Below are positions 26,467 through 33,026 of a stretch of DNA of 33,026 nucleotides, in pieces. Made by a program: the position numbers and the translations under genes. The stretch's first letter is position 1, and each line of letters starts with the position of its first letter. Source of the DNA: Candidatus Neomicrothrix parvicella RN1 (GTDB lineage Bacteria > Actinomycetota > Acidimicrobiia > Acidimicrobiales > VFJN01); the NCBI GenBank assembly GCA_945898515.1, contig CAMDIH010000023.1, positions 1 through 33,026 of the forward strand, in the 5' to 3' direction. The notes under the pieces were generated by a model. It ran no database searches and was not told the origin of the DNA. It worked only from the letters and a program-made list of their open reading frames with translations.

Positions 26467-26496
26467 GAACGGGATCCTTTCATAGCGTGCGGTTTC

Positions 26497-26793
26497 CTAG
26501 GGCTTCATCTCGGCCAGCAGCCGGTCGAGGAGCTCGTCCTGCTGCTGTTCAAGGCGGGCGATCTGCTCCACCACATCGTTGCAATGCCGTTGCATGGCCT
26601 CGGCGTGGCGTTGGGCATCGTGATGCTCACGGTCCGCCAGGGGTGTCTCGGAGACCAACGACCGGAGGTGCGCCTCGTCGACGGCCTCGATCAGCGGCCC
26701 CCGTTGCTCCTCCGACACGGCCAGTTCCTCTCGAAGCTGACGCAGACGCGTACTCAGTTCTGATAGGCGCCGCTCCACCAAAGACTTAGACAT
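26497..26793 (-). CDS. Small coiled-coil protein of unknown function
   Basis: No named family recognised. The 98 residues are strongly helical and charged, with heptad-like Leu spacing in LVERRLSELSTRLRQLREEL and again near the C-terminus (VVEQIARLEQQQDELLDRLL), suggesting a two-part coiled coil joined by a His-rich stretch (REHHDAQRHAEAMQRHCND). No membrane segment or signal is seen. The frame is open further upstream, but ATG 26793 is supported by a near-consensus -10 box (TACAAT) seven bases before it, indicating a leaderless mRNA. It is the first gene of the pdtaR-polA group. Confidence 0.75.
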   Translation of the reverse strand: MSKSLVERRLSELSTRLRQLREELAVSEEQRGPLIEAVDEAHLRSLVSETPLADREHHDAQRHAEAMQRHCNDVVEQIARLEQQQDELLDRLLAEMKP

Positions 26794-26800
26794 CCTCTCG

Positions 26801-26806
26801 ATTGTA
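26801..26806 (-). promoter_or_regulatory. -10 box of a leaderless promoter for the coiled-coil/pdtaR/polA group
   Basis: TACAAT on the minus strand matches the sigma-A -10 consensus at five of six bases and ends seven bases before ATG 26793, so the transcript should begin at the start codon. No clear -35 is present. Confidence 0.6.
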
Positions 26807-27029
26807 CCCCTCACTGAACCCGCACCCTGATCTGACGTCCTGCGGGCACGGCATCGTTGCGAATGCCCGCATGCATCGAGCCCATCACCGCAACGCTGGC
26901 GGCGCGCAGCCTCGGTGCCACCTCGGCCGGTGGTTGCGGTCCGATCACCATCGACACCCTCGATCCGGCCCATCTGGTGCACGTGTTCGACGACGACATC
27001 CCCCGGGGGGGTCGCTCGCCCTGCCTGCG

Positions 27030-27112
27030 TGCCCGGAGCGGGATTTGAACCCGCAAGCCCTTACGGGCAGCGCAGTTTGAGTGCGCCGTGTATGCCATTC
27101 CACCATCCGGGC
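27030..27112 (-). tRNA. tRNA-Leu (anticodon CAA)
   Basis: Reads leucine UUG codons. The acceptor stem GCCCGGA pairs with TCCGGGC; the anticodon stem GCGCA/TGCGC encloses the loop CTCAAAC with anticodon CAA; a long variable arm (TGCCCGTAAGGGC) is typical of leucine tRNAs; the T arm is GCGGGTTCAAATCCCGC. The discriminator base is A. CCA is not encoded (CGC follows), so it must be added by nucleotidyltransferase. Length 83 nt. Confidence 0.97.
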
Positions 27113-27121
27113 GTGGGGCCA

Positions 27122-27127
27122 GAGCGT
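27122..27127 (-). promoter_or_regulatory. Candidate -10 box for tRNA-Leu
   Basis: TACGCT (TAnnnT) on the minus strand ends nine bases before the mature 5' end of the tRNA, allowing a very short leader. No convincing -35. Confidence 0.25.
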
Positions 27128-27238
27128 ACCTCCCGGCCTTGACGCATCCGCACCGTGACGCTCAGCCCATCTTCACGAACGGGCATGGCATTACCCGACG
27201 GGAACTTTCGTGAATTGTGAAACGCCAGCAGCCCTCGC

Positions 27239-28423
27239 ATGGTCAGACCGCCAATGCTCGCTTTCATCTTCCCCGGACAAGGTTCCCAACAGCCCGCCAT
27301 GGGCCGATCCTGGATCGACCACCCGTCGTGGTCCCTCGTCGCCCTCGCCGCCGAAGCCAGCGGACGAGACGTCGCCGCCTTGCTCCTTGACGCCGACGCC
27401 GACGAACTTCGCCGCACGGAGAACGCCCAGCTCTCAACCTATGTGCTGAGCCTGGTCATCCATGATGCCGTGCGGGCGCTGGGCGTGCGCGCAACAGTGG
27501 TGGCAGGACACAGTTTGGGCGAGTACTCCGCCCTCACCTCCGTGGGGGCGCTCTCCATCGCCGAGGGGGTACGCCTCGTGGTGGCCCGGGCCGCCGCGAT
27601 GCAATCCGCCGCCGACGCCCGCCCCGGCACGATGGCCGCAGTTCTTGGGGCTGACGACGACCTAGTGGCCGAAGCCTGTGCTCGCGCCGCCGGTGATGTG
27701 TGGGTGGCAAATGCCAACGCCGCCGGCCAGGTCGTTATCTCGGGCGACGCCGATGCCATTGCTCGCGCCAGCGCCATCGCCAAGGAGATGGGGGCCCGCA
27801 AAGTGCTCCTGTTAAGCGTGGGGGGTGCCTTTCACACCCCCTTCATGGCACCCGCGGCCGATCCACTCCGGGCCGCCCTCGCCAACACCTCCTTCGCCGA
27901 TGCCGAGGTACCGGTCGTTGCCAACGTCGATGGCCTCCCCCATCAGCACGCCGATCAGTGGGCCAACCTTCTGGATGCGCAACTCACCGCCCCGGTGCTC
28001 TGGCGTCAAAGCATGCAACGCATGGTGGACGACGGCATCACCACTTTCGTGGAACTCGGCCCCGGCTCGGTACTAACCGGTCTCGCCAAGCGATGCTCGC
28101 CCACCGCCACCGCCATCACCGCTACGGAACCCGATGACCTCAAGGCCATCGCCGCCTTAGCCAACAGCCGGAACGCCCTCGACCATCACGACGGCGAGCA
28201 CCTTTTCGCATCCGAACGACTGGTGGTCAGCCCTACCGCGGGCCTATTCGTTCCCGCCTTGGATCTCGCCGAAGGTCAGCACATCGAACAAGGGCGCATC
28301 GTCGGCCATGTGGCCGGCCACGAGATTCGCTCGCCGTTCCACGGCACCGTTAAGGGTCTTCTCGCCGTAACCGGGGAACGGCTCACCCGCAGCCAACCGG
28401 TGGCCTGGCTGCGCACTGCATGA
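27239..28423 (+). CDS. fabD: Malonyl-CoA:ACP transacylase FabD with C-terminal lipoyl-like domain
   Basis: Loads malonyl groups onto ACP for fatty-acid synthesis. Family features: FPGQGSQ near the start, nucleophile Ser92 in AGHSLGEYS, Arg117, and catalytic His199 in GGAFHTPF. The normal fold ends near residue 310. About 70 further residues (325-394) look like a barrel-sandwich (biotinyl/lipoyl-like) domain: SPTAGLFVPALDLAEGQHIE, a glycine turn, then IRSPFHGTVKGLLAVTGERL. The modifiable Lys of true biotinyl/lipoyl domains is missing, the turn reading GHVAGHEI. The start is ATG 27239, or ATG 27254, which better matches other FabD N-termini; neither has a clear Shine-Dalgarno. It is the first gene of the fab cluster and divergent from tRNA-Leu. 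Confidence 0.96.
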   Translation: MVRPPMLAFIFPGQGSQQPAMGRSWIDHPSWSLVALAAEASGRDVAALLLDADADELRRTENAQLSTYVLSLVIHDAVRALGVRATVVAGHSLGEYSALTSVGALSIAEGVRLVVARAAAMQSAADARPGTMAAVLGADDDLVAEACARAAGDVWVANANAAGQVVISGDADAIARASAIAKEMGARKVLLLSVGGAFHTPFMAPAADPLRAALANTSFADAEVPVVANVDGLPHQHADQWANLLDAQLTAPVLWRQSMQRMVDDGITTFVELGPGSVLTGLAKRCSPTATAITATEPDDLKAIAALANSRNALDHHDGEHLFASERLVVSPTAGLFVPALDLAEGQHIEQGRIVGHVAGHEIRSPFHGTVKGLLAVTGERLTRSQPVAWLRTA

Positions 28424-28463
28424 CCGCTGCCCAACCGGCACCATCACGCGCCTGCCATCCAGC

Positions 28464-29408
28464 ATGATGGGGAGCGTGCCATCGTCCACCACGCGAATCA
28501 CCGGGTGGGGCAGCGCCCTGCCCGACAAGATCATTACCAACGCCGACCTTGAGCACACACTCGATACCACGGATGAATGGATCCTGTCGCGCACGGGCAT
28601 CCGCGAGCGCCGCATCGGCGGCACCACTACCGGACTGGGCATCACCGCTGGGCGATTGGCCATGCAACGAGCCGGAGTTAGCGGTGAGACCATCGACCTG
28701 GTCGTGTTGTGCACCGCCACCCCCGACGCCGCTCTTCCCGCCAGCGCCAATGTCATCCAACACGAACTGGGAGTGCGCGGTGGTGCCGTGGACCTCAACG
28801 CCGCCTGTTCCGGATTCGTCTACGGGCTCGTGGCCACCGACGGGTTCCTGCGGGCGGGCCTTCAGCGCATCCTGCTCATCGGATCCGAAACGATGTCCCG
28901 CCTGGTCGATTGGGACGACCGCGCCACCGCCATCCTCTTCGGCGACGCGGCGGCGGCCGTGGTGGTCGAACGCAGCGAAGGCCCCGGCGGACTGTTGGGC
29001 TTTGACCTCGGATCCGACGGGTCGATGAGTCACCTCCTCGGCGCCGAGGTGGGCGGCACGATCCGGATGGAGGGCCAGGAGGTATTCCGCCAAGCCGTCC
29101 GTGTCATGGTGGAGTCTGCCCGACGGGCCCTCCATCACGCCGGGGTGGGTGTCGACGACATTGCCCTGTTCATCCCCCACCAGGCCAACGCCCGGATTCT
29201 CACCAGCGCCTGCGCTCGTCTCGGCATCAGTGAGGACCGCACCATGAATAATCTCGCCACCGTCGGTAACACCTCAGCCGCTTCCATTCCCTTGGCCCTG
29301 TCAGACGCCGCCGAGGCCGGGCGACTGGCTCCGGGCGACCGGGTACTGCTCACCGGTTTCGGTGCCGGCATGTCCTGGGCGTCAGCCGTGATCGAATGGG
29401 CCGTATGA
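28464..29408 (+). CDS. fabH: Beta-ketoacyl-ACP synthase III (FabH)
   Basis: Starts fatty-acid chains by condensing an acyl-CoA primer with malonyl-ACP. The catalytic triad is Cys115 (NAACSG), His239 (IPHQAN) and Asn269 (VGNTSAAS). The glycine-rich C-terminal GFGAGMSWASA is present. The loop between GSDGS and RMEGQEVF (about residues 183-206) is shorter than I expect for the family, which may affect primer choice. Length 314 aa. The start ATG 28464 follows fabD by 40 bases with no clear Shine-Dalgarno; ATG 28467 is equivalent. Its TGA overlaps the fabG start. Confidence 0.96.
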   Translation: MMGSVPSSTTRITGWGSALPDKIITNADLEHTLDTTDEWILSRTGIRERRIGGTTTGLGITAGRLAMQRAGVSGETIDLVVLCTATPDAALPASANVIQHELGVRGGAVDLNAACSGFVYGLVATDGFLRAGLQRILLIGSETMSRLVDWDDRATAILFGDAAAAVVVERSEGPGGLLGFDLGSDGSMSHLLGAEVGGTIRMEGQEVFRQAVRVMVESARRALHHAGVGVDDIALFIPHQANARILTSACARLGISEDRTMNNLATVGNTSAASIPLALSDAAEAGRLAPGDRVLLTGFGAGMSWASAVIEWAV

Positions 29409-30127
29409 CCACCGGGCACGCCCCTCGCACCATCCTGATTACCGGCGGCAGCCGCGGCATCGGCCTCGCCTGCGCCCGTGCCTTCGCCGCCAACGGCCAT
29501 CGCGTGGCAGTCACCTTCTCCTCCACCGCGGTAGACGAGCCCGGCCTGCTGGCCGTGGCCTGCGACGTGACCGACCCGGCGCAGGTCAACACGGCGGTGA
29601 GTGAGATCGAAGAACAACTCGGTCCTATCGAGGTACTGGTGGCCAATGCCGGGATCACCCGCGACGGCCTCCTGGTGCGCATGTCCGAAGACGATTTCAC
29701 TGAGGTAATCAACACGAACCTCACCGCCACCTGGCGCATGACGAAACGCGTACTCCCGGGCATGATGAAGGCCCGGTGGGGGCGCATCGTGATCCTGTCG
29801 TCGGTGGGTGCCTATGTGGGTGCCCCCGGGCAGGCAAACTACGCGGCATCCAAAGCTGGCCTCATTGGCCTGGCTCGCTCAATCGCCCGCGAATACGGGC
29901 CGCGAGGCATCACCGCCAACGTGGTGGCGCCGGGCCCGATCGACACCGACATGCTCCGCACGCTGCCGGAGGACAGGCGGGCCGCGCTGGCTGGTGTCGT
30001 CCCGGTCGGCCGCATCGGCACGCCCGAGGAAGTAGCCGCTACGGTCGGCTTCCTCGCATCCGACCCCGCCGCCTTCATCACCGGCGCCGTCGTCCCCGTG
30101 GACGGTGGCCTCGGGATGGGCTTCTAA
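29405..30127 (+). CDS. fabG: 3-oxoacyl-ACP reductase (FabG)
   Basis: An NADPH-dependent short-chain dehydrogenase that reduces beta-ketoacyl-ACP in the FAS-II cycle. The cofactor motif TGGSRGIG is near the N-terminus, followed by NAGITRDGL, the catalytic Ser in ILSSVGAYVG, and Tyr/Lys in YAASKAG. The end VVPVDGGLGMGF is typical of the family. I chose ATG 29405 (240 aa), because it overlaps the fabH stop as ATGA; an ATG nine bases earlier is less likely. Confidence 0.96.
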   Translation: MTTGHAPRTILITGGSRGIGLACARAFAANGHRVAVTFSSTAVDEPGLLAVACDVTDPAQVNTAVSEIEEQLGPIEVLVANAGITRDGLLVRMSEDDFTEVINTNLTATWRMTKRVLPGMMKARWGRIVILSSVGAYVGAPGQANYAASKAGLIGLARSIAREYGPRGITANVVAPGPIDTDMLRTLPEDRRAALAGVVPVGRIGTPEEVAATVGFLASDPAAFITGAVVPVDGGLGMGF

Positions 30128-30166
30128 CTCCCCCACCCACTCACCCCTACGTAGAGGAAACCCACT

Positions 30167-30412
30167 ATGAGCGACACCTTCGAGCGATTCCAGGCCTTGG
30201 CGGTGGAGGTACTGGCGGTTGATACCGCCGCCGTCACCAAGGAAGCCAACTTCGCCGATGACCTCAACGCCGACAGCCTCGACCTCGCCGAATTGATTAT
30301 GGCCATCGAGGACGAGTTCGACATCACCGTTGAGGAAAGCGAGTTGGAAGACATCACCACCGTGGGACAGGCCTTCGCCATGGTCGAGGGCAAACTCAGC
30401 GCAGCGTCCTAG
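30167..30412 (+). CDS. acpP: Acyl carrier protein
   Basis: Carries growing acyl chains on a 4'-phosphopantetheine arm. The attachment site is Ser37 in LNADSLDLAEL. The protein is 81 residues, acidic and helical, with the helix III motif EDITTVGQAFAMV. The start is ATG with GAGGA at 30154-30158. It lies between fabG and fabF, two bases before the fabF start. Confidence 0.97.
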   Translation: MSDTFERFQALAVEVLAVDTAAVTKEANFADDLNADSLDLAELIMAIEDEFDITVEESELEDITTVGQAFAMVEGKLSAAS

Positions 30413-30414
30413 CA

Positions 30415-31587
30415 ATGGAACGGCGACGGGTTGCCATCACCGGTACCGGGGTTGTGTCCTCGTGCGGCACCGGGGTGGAGGCGTTTTGGCATGGTCTCAA
30501 CGCGTCACCCCCCGCGGGGGAACGCCGCGTGCACGACTTCGATCCCGCGGCGATCTTCGACAACCCGAAGGAAGCGCGCCGAACGGACCGCGTCACCCAA
30601 CTGGCCCTGGCGGCCGCTACGCAGGCCCTCGCTCAGGCTGGCGTCATCGACGGCGATCCCCTGCGGCGCGGTGTGCTCATCGGCACCGGCATTGGTGGCA
30701 TCGGCACCCTGGAGGAACAGATTCTCCTGTACGCCGAAAAGGGCGCCCGCCGGGTATCTCCGTTCCTGGTGCCGATGATGATGCCCAACGCCCCCAGCGC
30801 CACGGTGTCGATGCGGTGGGGTTGGCAGGGGCCGTGCCAGACCGTGAGTACCGCTTGTGCCGCGGGCACCCATGCCCTGATTGACGCCGCCCTGTGGATC
30901 GCCAACGGGCGGTGTGATGTGGTGGCCGCCGGTGCCTCAGAGGCCGCCATGACCCCGGTCGGCATCGCCGGATTTACCAACATGACCGCCATGTCGTCGC
31001 GCCAGGTCTCCGAGCCGTTCTCCGCCACCCGGGATGGCTTCGTGATCGCCGAGGGTGCCGCGGTGCTCATCTTGGAGGCCTGGGAGAGAGCCGAGGCACG
31101 AGGCGCCACGATCCTCGGGGAGGTACTCGGCGGGGCATCTACCGCCGACGCCCACCACATCACCGCCCCGGCCCCTGGTGGACGCGGAGCGCTCTCGTGC
31201 ATGGAGATCGCTCTCGCCACCACCAGCCTCACCCCCGCCGACATCGCCCATGTCAACGCTCACGGAACCTCGACCCCCCTGAACGATGGCGCCGAAGCCG
31301 AGGCCATGGCCACGCTCTTCGGCTCGGGGGGCCCGCCGATGACATCCATCAAGGGCGTGACCGGTCATGCCCTCGGCGCCGCCGGGGCCCTCGAAGCAGT
31401 GGCAGTGGTGGAATCGATGCGGCGGGGCCTGATCCCCCCTACCGCGGTCACCACCGAAGTGGACCCGAACCTCCCCGCCATCGACCTCGTACTCGGCGAG
31501 GCCCGGCCCTGGACCCCCGGCCCCACGCTGTCGAACAGCTTCGGTTTCGGCGGCCACAACGGCACCCTCGTCCTCGCCCCCGCGTAG
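30415..31587 (+). CDS. fabF: Beta-ketoacyl-ACP synthase II (FabF)
   Basis: The elongating condensing enzyme of FAS-II. The Cys-His-His triad is Cys148 (VSTACAAG), His283 (NAHGTSTPLND) and His318 in SIKGVTGHALGAAG, with the supporting Lys313. The N-terminal VAITGTGVVSSCG and C-terminal NSFGFGGHNGTLV are as expected. The 390-residue length is slightly short compared with typical FabF (about 410). It begins two bases after the acpP stop, so it is probably translationally coupled. It is the last gene of the cluster and converges with ogt. Confidence 0.97.
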   Translation: MERRRVAITGTGVVSSCGTGVEAFWHGLNASPPAGERRVHDFDPAAIFDNPKEARRTDRVTQLALAAATQALAQAGVIDGDPLRRGVLIGTGIGGIGTLEEQILLYAEKGARRVSPFLVPMMMPNAPSATVSMRWGWQGPCQTVSTACAAGTHALIDAALWIANGRCDVVAAGASEAAMTPVGIAGFTNMTAMSSRQVSEPFSATRDGFVIAEGAAVLILEAWERAEARGATILGEVLGGASTADAHHITAPAPGGRGALSCMEIALATTSLTPADIAHVNAHGTSTPLNDGAEAEAMATLFGSGGPPMTSIKGVTGHALGAAGALEAVAVVESMRRGLIPPTAVTTEVDPNLPAIDLVLGEARPWTPGPTLSNSFGFGGHNGTLVLAPA

Positions 31588-31626
31588 CCCCGCCCAACCC
31601 TCACGGTTGTGGGCATCCACCCTCGC

Positions 31627-32217
31627 TCACCGACGGCTGGTGCCCCGAACCCGCTTCGAGCCCACCGATGGCGCATCAGGTCCGGCCTCAAGGTCGAGCA
31701 GTTGGGCCTTGACGGAGAGACCGCCGCGAAAGCCGCCCAGGGGCCCGTCGGCGCGAACCACGCGATGACACGGGACGACGATCGGGATTGGATTCGTGGC
31801 CATCGCGCTGCCGACAGCCCGACTGGCTTTGGGGCGCCCCGCCATGGTGGCGAGTTCGAGATAGCTCACCGTGTGACCGAAATCGACCTTGGCGCAAAGC
31901 GTCTGGCACACGGTGCGGCGAAAGCCCGGCGAGGCCCACCAGTGGATCGGGACGTTGAAGCGTCGGCGCTGACCCGCGAAGTACTCGTCGAACTGTCGGT
32001 GGGTTTGGTCGAGCGCGCCGGCCGCCGCAATCGGGCGGGTACCGAGGTGCCCCGCCAGCTCGTCGAGTACCCCGTCCCAACCCTCCTGGGCGAAGGCCAC
32101 CCTCACGAGGCCGATGGGGGTGGCGGCCACCAGCAGCGGGCCGATGGGGGTATCGATCGTGGCGTGGATGACCGCCACCCGGGCGCCGTGAACGGGGGCC
32201 AGCGCGCTCGTCATCAT
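31627..32217 (-). CDS. ogt: Methylated-DNA-protein cysteine methyltransferase
   Basis: Removes alkyl groups from O6-methylguanine by transfer to its own cysteine, a suicide repair protein. The acceptor is Cys150 in IVVPCHRVV. The helix-turn-helix region around FGHTVSYLELATMAGRPKA and the downstream GGFRGGLSVKAQLLDLE are as in Ogt/MGMT. Length 196 aa, with an additional basic C-terminal tail. The start ATG 32217 overlaps the fabZ stop as ATGA, implying co-translation with fabZ. Confidence 0.95.
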   Translation of the reverse strand: MMTSALAPVHGARVAVIHATIDTPIGPLLVAATPIGLVRVAFAQEGWDGVLDELAGHLGTRPIAAAGALDQTHRQFDEYFAGQRRRFNVPIHWWASPGFRRTVCQTLCAKVDFGHTVSYLELATMAGRPKASRAVGSAMATNPIPIVVPCHRVVRADGPLGGFRGGLSVKAQLLDLEAGPDAPSVGSKRVRGTSRR

Positions 32218-32642
32218 CCGTCGACGATCACAAAGAGCAGGTCGACCTCACAGGCCGTCTCGCCATCCACCGAGGCCCGCCCGTGGCCCTTACCAGCCCG
32301 GGCCGAGAGCCGGCTCATCTCAACGTGCAGGTCGAGTGTCTCGCCGGGTTGGACCTGACGCCGAAAACGCACACCATCGATGCCCCCGAACAACGGGAGC
32401 TGGCCGGCGTAACGCGGCTCCAACAGCACGGCAATCGCCCCCACCTGGGCCAGTGCCTCCACCATGAGCACGCCCGGCAGGGTGGGTCGCCCCGGGAAGT
32501 GTCCGGCGAAGAATGCCTCCTCGCCGGTGAGATGCCAGCGCCCGGTGGCTGAGGTACCCGGCGCTACCGCCAGCAGTTCGTCGACAAAAAGAAACGGGGC
32601 CGCATGCGGCAACACCTCCGCCGGCGAAGGCAACTCAGGCAA
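32214..32642 (-). CDS. fabZ: 3-hydroxyacyl-ACP dehydratase (FabZ-like)
   Basis: Dehydrates beta-hydroxyacyl-ACP in the FAS-II cycle. The hot-dog signature is clear: PFLFVDELL near the N-terminus, then the catalytic His in FFAGHFPGRPTLPGVLMVEA followed by the catalytic Glu and LAQ. The frame is open to 32717, but the extra residues are Arg-rich and lie within bcp. I place the start at TTG 32642 (142 aa), which overlaps the bcp stop slightly; TTG 32633 is as good. A very weak ribosome site makes coupling to bcp translation likely. It is not in the fab cluster but faces it across ogt. Confidence 0.88.
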   Translation of the reverse strand: MPELPSPAEVLPHAAPFLFVDELLAVAPGTSATGRWHLTGEEAFFAGHFPGRPTLPGVLMVEALAQVGAIAVLLEPRYAGQLPLFGGIDGVRFRRQVQPGETLDLHVEMSRLSARAGKGHGRASVDGETACEVDLLFVIVDG

Positions 32643-33026
32643 TGGTCTTGAGGAGGTTGGCCGGTGTGTCCTTGGGGCTGACCTTCGGCCATGCCTCAAC
32701 GATCTTGCCGGTCTCATCGATCAGGAACGCCGAGCGGACAATGCCCATGTATTTCTTGCCGTACATCGACTTCTCGCCCCACACCCCGTAGGCGGCGGCG
32801 ATGGCATGGTCCTCGTCGGCCAACAGAGGGAAGCCGAGCCCGTACTTCTGATCGAACTTGGCCTGCTTGGCTGGCGGATCCGGGCTGATCCCGAGCACGA
32901 CGATCTCGCCGATGTCATCGAGCACGTCGCGCATCCCGCACGCCTGGGTGGTGCATCCCGGCGTGTCGGCCTTCGGGTAGAAGAAGATGAACACCTTCTG
33001 GCCCTGGAAGTCCTTCAGTTGCACCG
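32635..33026 (-). CDS. bcp: Peroxiredoxin, Bcp/PrxQ type (5' end outside window)
   Basis: A thiol peroxidase that reduces hydrogen peroxide and alkyl hydroperoxides. The visible 129 or so residues contain the active-site motif FYPKADTPGCTTQACGMRD, with the peroxidatic Cys followed five residues later by the resolving Cys, as in PrxQ. Later segments SPDPPAKQAKFDQKYGLGFP and LLADEDHAIAAAYGVWGEK match the family. The frame continues past the window edge, and roughly 25 N-terminal residues should be missing. It appears to be the first visible gene of a bcp-fabZ-ogt group. Confidence 0.94.
   Translation of the reverse strand, partial: VQLKDFQGQKVFIFFYPKADTPGCTTQACGMRDVLDDIGEIVVLGISPDPPAKQAKFDQKYGLGFPLLADEDHAIAAAYGVWGEKSMYGKKYMGIVRSAFLIDETGKIVEAWPKVSPKDTPANLLKTIA

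Noticed and set aside
26857-27048. Small plus-strand frame beside tRNA-Leu
   Set aside because: It runs into the tRNA gene on the other strand and has no ribosome site; some stretches look protein-like but support is too thin.
28383-29180. Open minus-strand frame opposite fabH
   Set aside because: Antisense shadow over fabH with its catalytic residues intact; no domain seen.
31597-31617. Inverted repeat between fabF and ogt
   Set aside because: The stem has a bulge and no T run, so I do not call a terminator.

Overview
The window looks like a chromosomal segment of a high-GC Gram-positive bacterium in Actinomycetota. An Acidimicrobiia-like lineage is my best guess (inference). Supporting signs are a four-S1-domain ribosomal protein S1, a PdtaR-type ANTAR response regulator, a UvrA whose first zinc finger has the actinobacterial-style CPNGH variant, frequent GTG/TTG starts, -10 boxes lying 6-7 nt upstream of start codons (leaderless-type promoters), and Tad pilus genes without an outer-membrane secretin. 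No phage, insertion sequence or CRISPR array was seen.

Layout. 1-9.7 kb: a GT-C mannosyltransferase-like membrane protein (-), nadA (+) followed by a possible flavoprotein stub, then uvrA, uvrB, a broken HTTM-like membrane gene and coaE (all -). uvrA has a LexA-type SOS box overlapping its promoter. 9.7-12.9 kb (+): a NarL-family sensor kinase and response regulator, then a decayed tandem array of flp type IVb pilin genes. The array holds one intact copy, one 3' half with a stop codon at the conserved Glu+5, and one 5' stub. A strong symmetrical terminator closes it. 12.9-20.7 kb (-): a Tad/Flp pilus operon in the order cpaB, cpaE/tadZ, tadA, a von Willebrand A-TadB fusion, tadC and a large GT-C-like membrane protein, converging on flp. 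20.8-26.8 kb (-): a coiled-coil protein, pdtaR, polA, a 56-aa membrane protein, a coupled methyltransferase and rpsA. 27.0 kb: tRNA-Leu(CAA) (-). 27.2-31.6 kb (+): a fatty-acid synthase II cluster, fabD-fabH-fabG-acpP-fabF, in which FabD carries a C-terminal lipoyl-like domain. 31.6-33.0 kb (-): bcp (cut by the window edge), fabZ and ogt, with overlapping ends.

How the genes work together. The two-component pair next to the flp array, opposite the pilus assembly operon, suggests regulated pilus production; this is inferred from position only. The fab cluster plus fabZ supplies every FAS-II elongation step except enoyl reduction. UvrA, UvrB, PolA and Ogt are DNA repair functions spread along the window.

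The most unusual items are the flp array decay, the VWA-TadB fusion, the FabD fusion, and two genes (the sensor kinase and cpaE) whose best Shine-Dalgarno site precedes an in-frame ATC rather than ATG/GTG/TTG.
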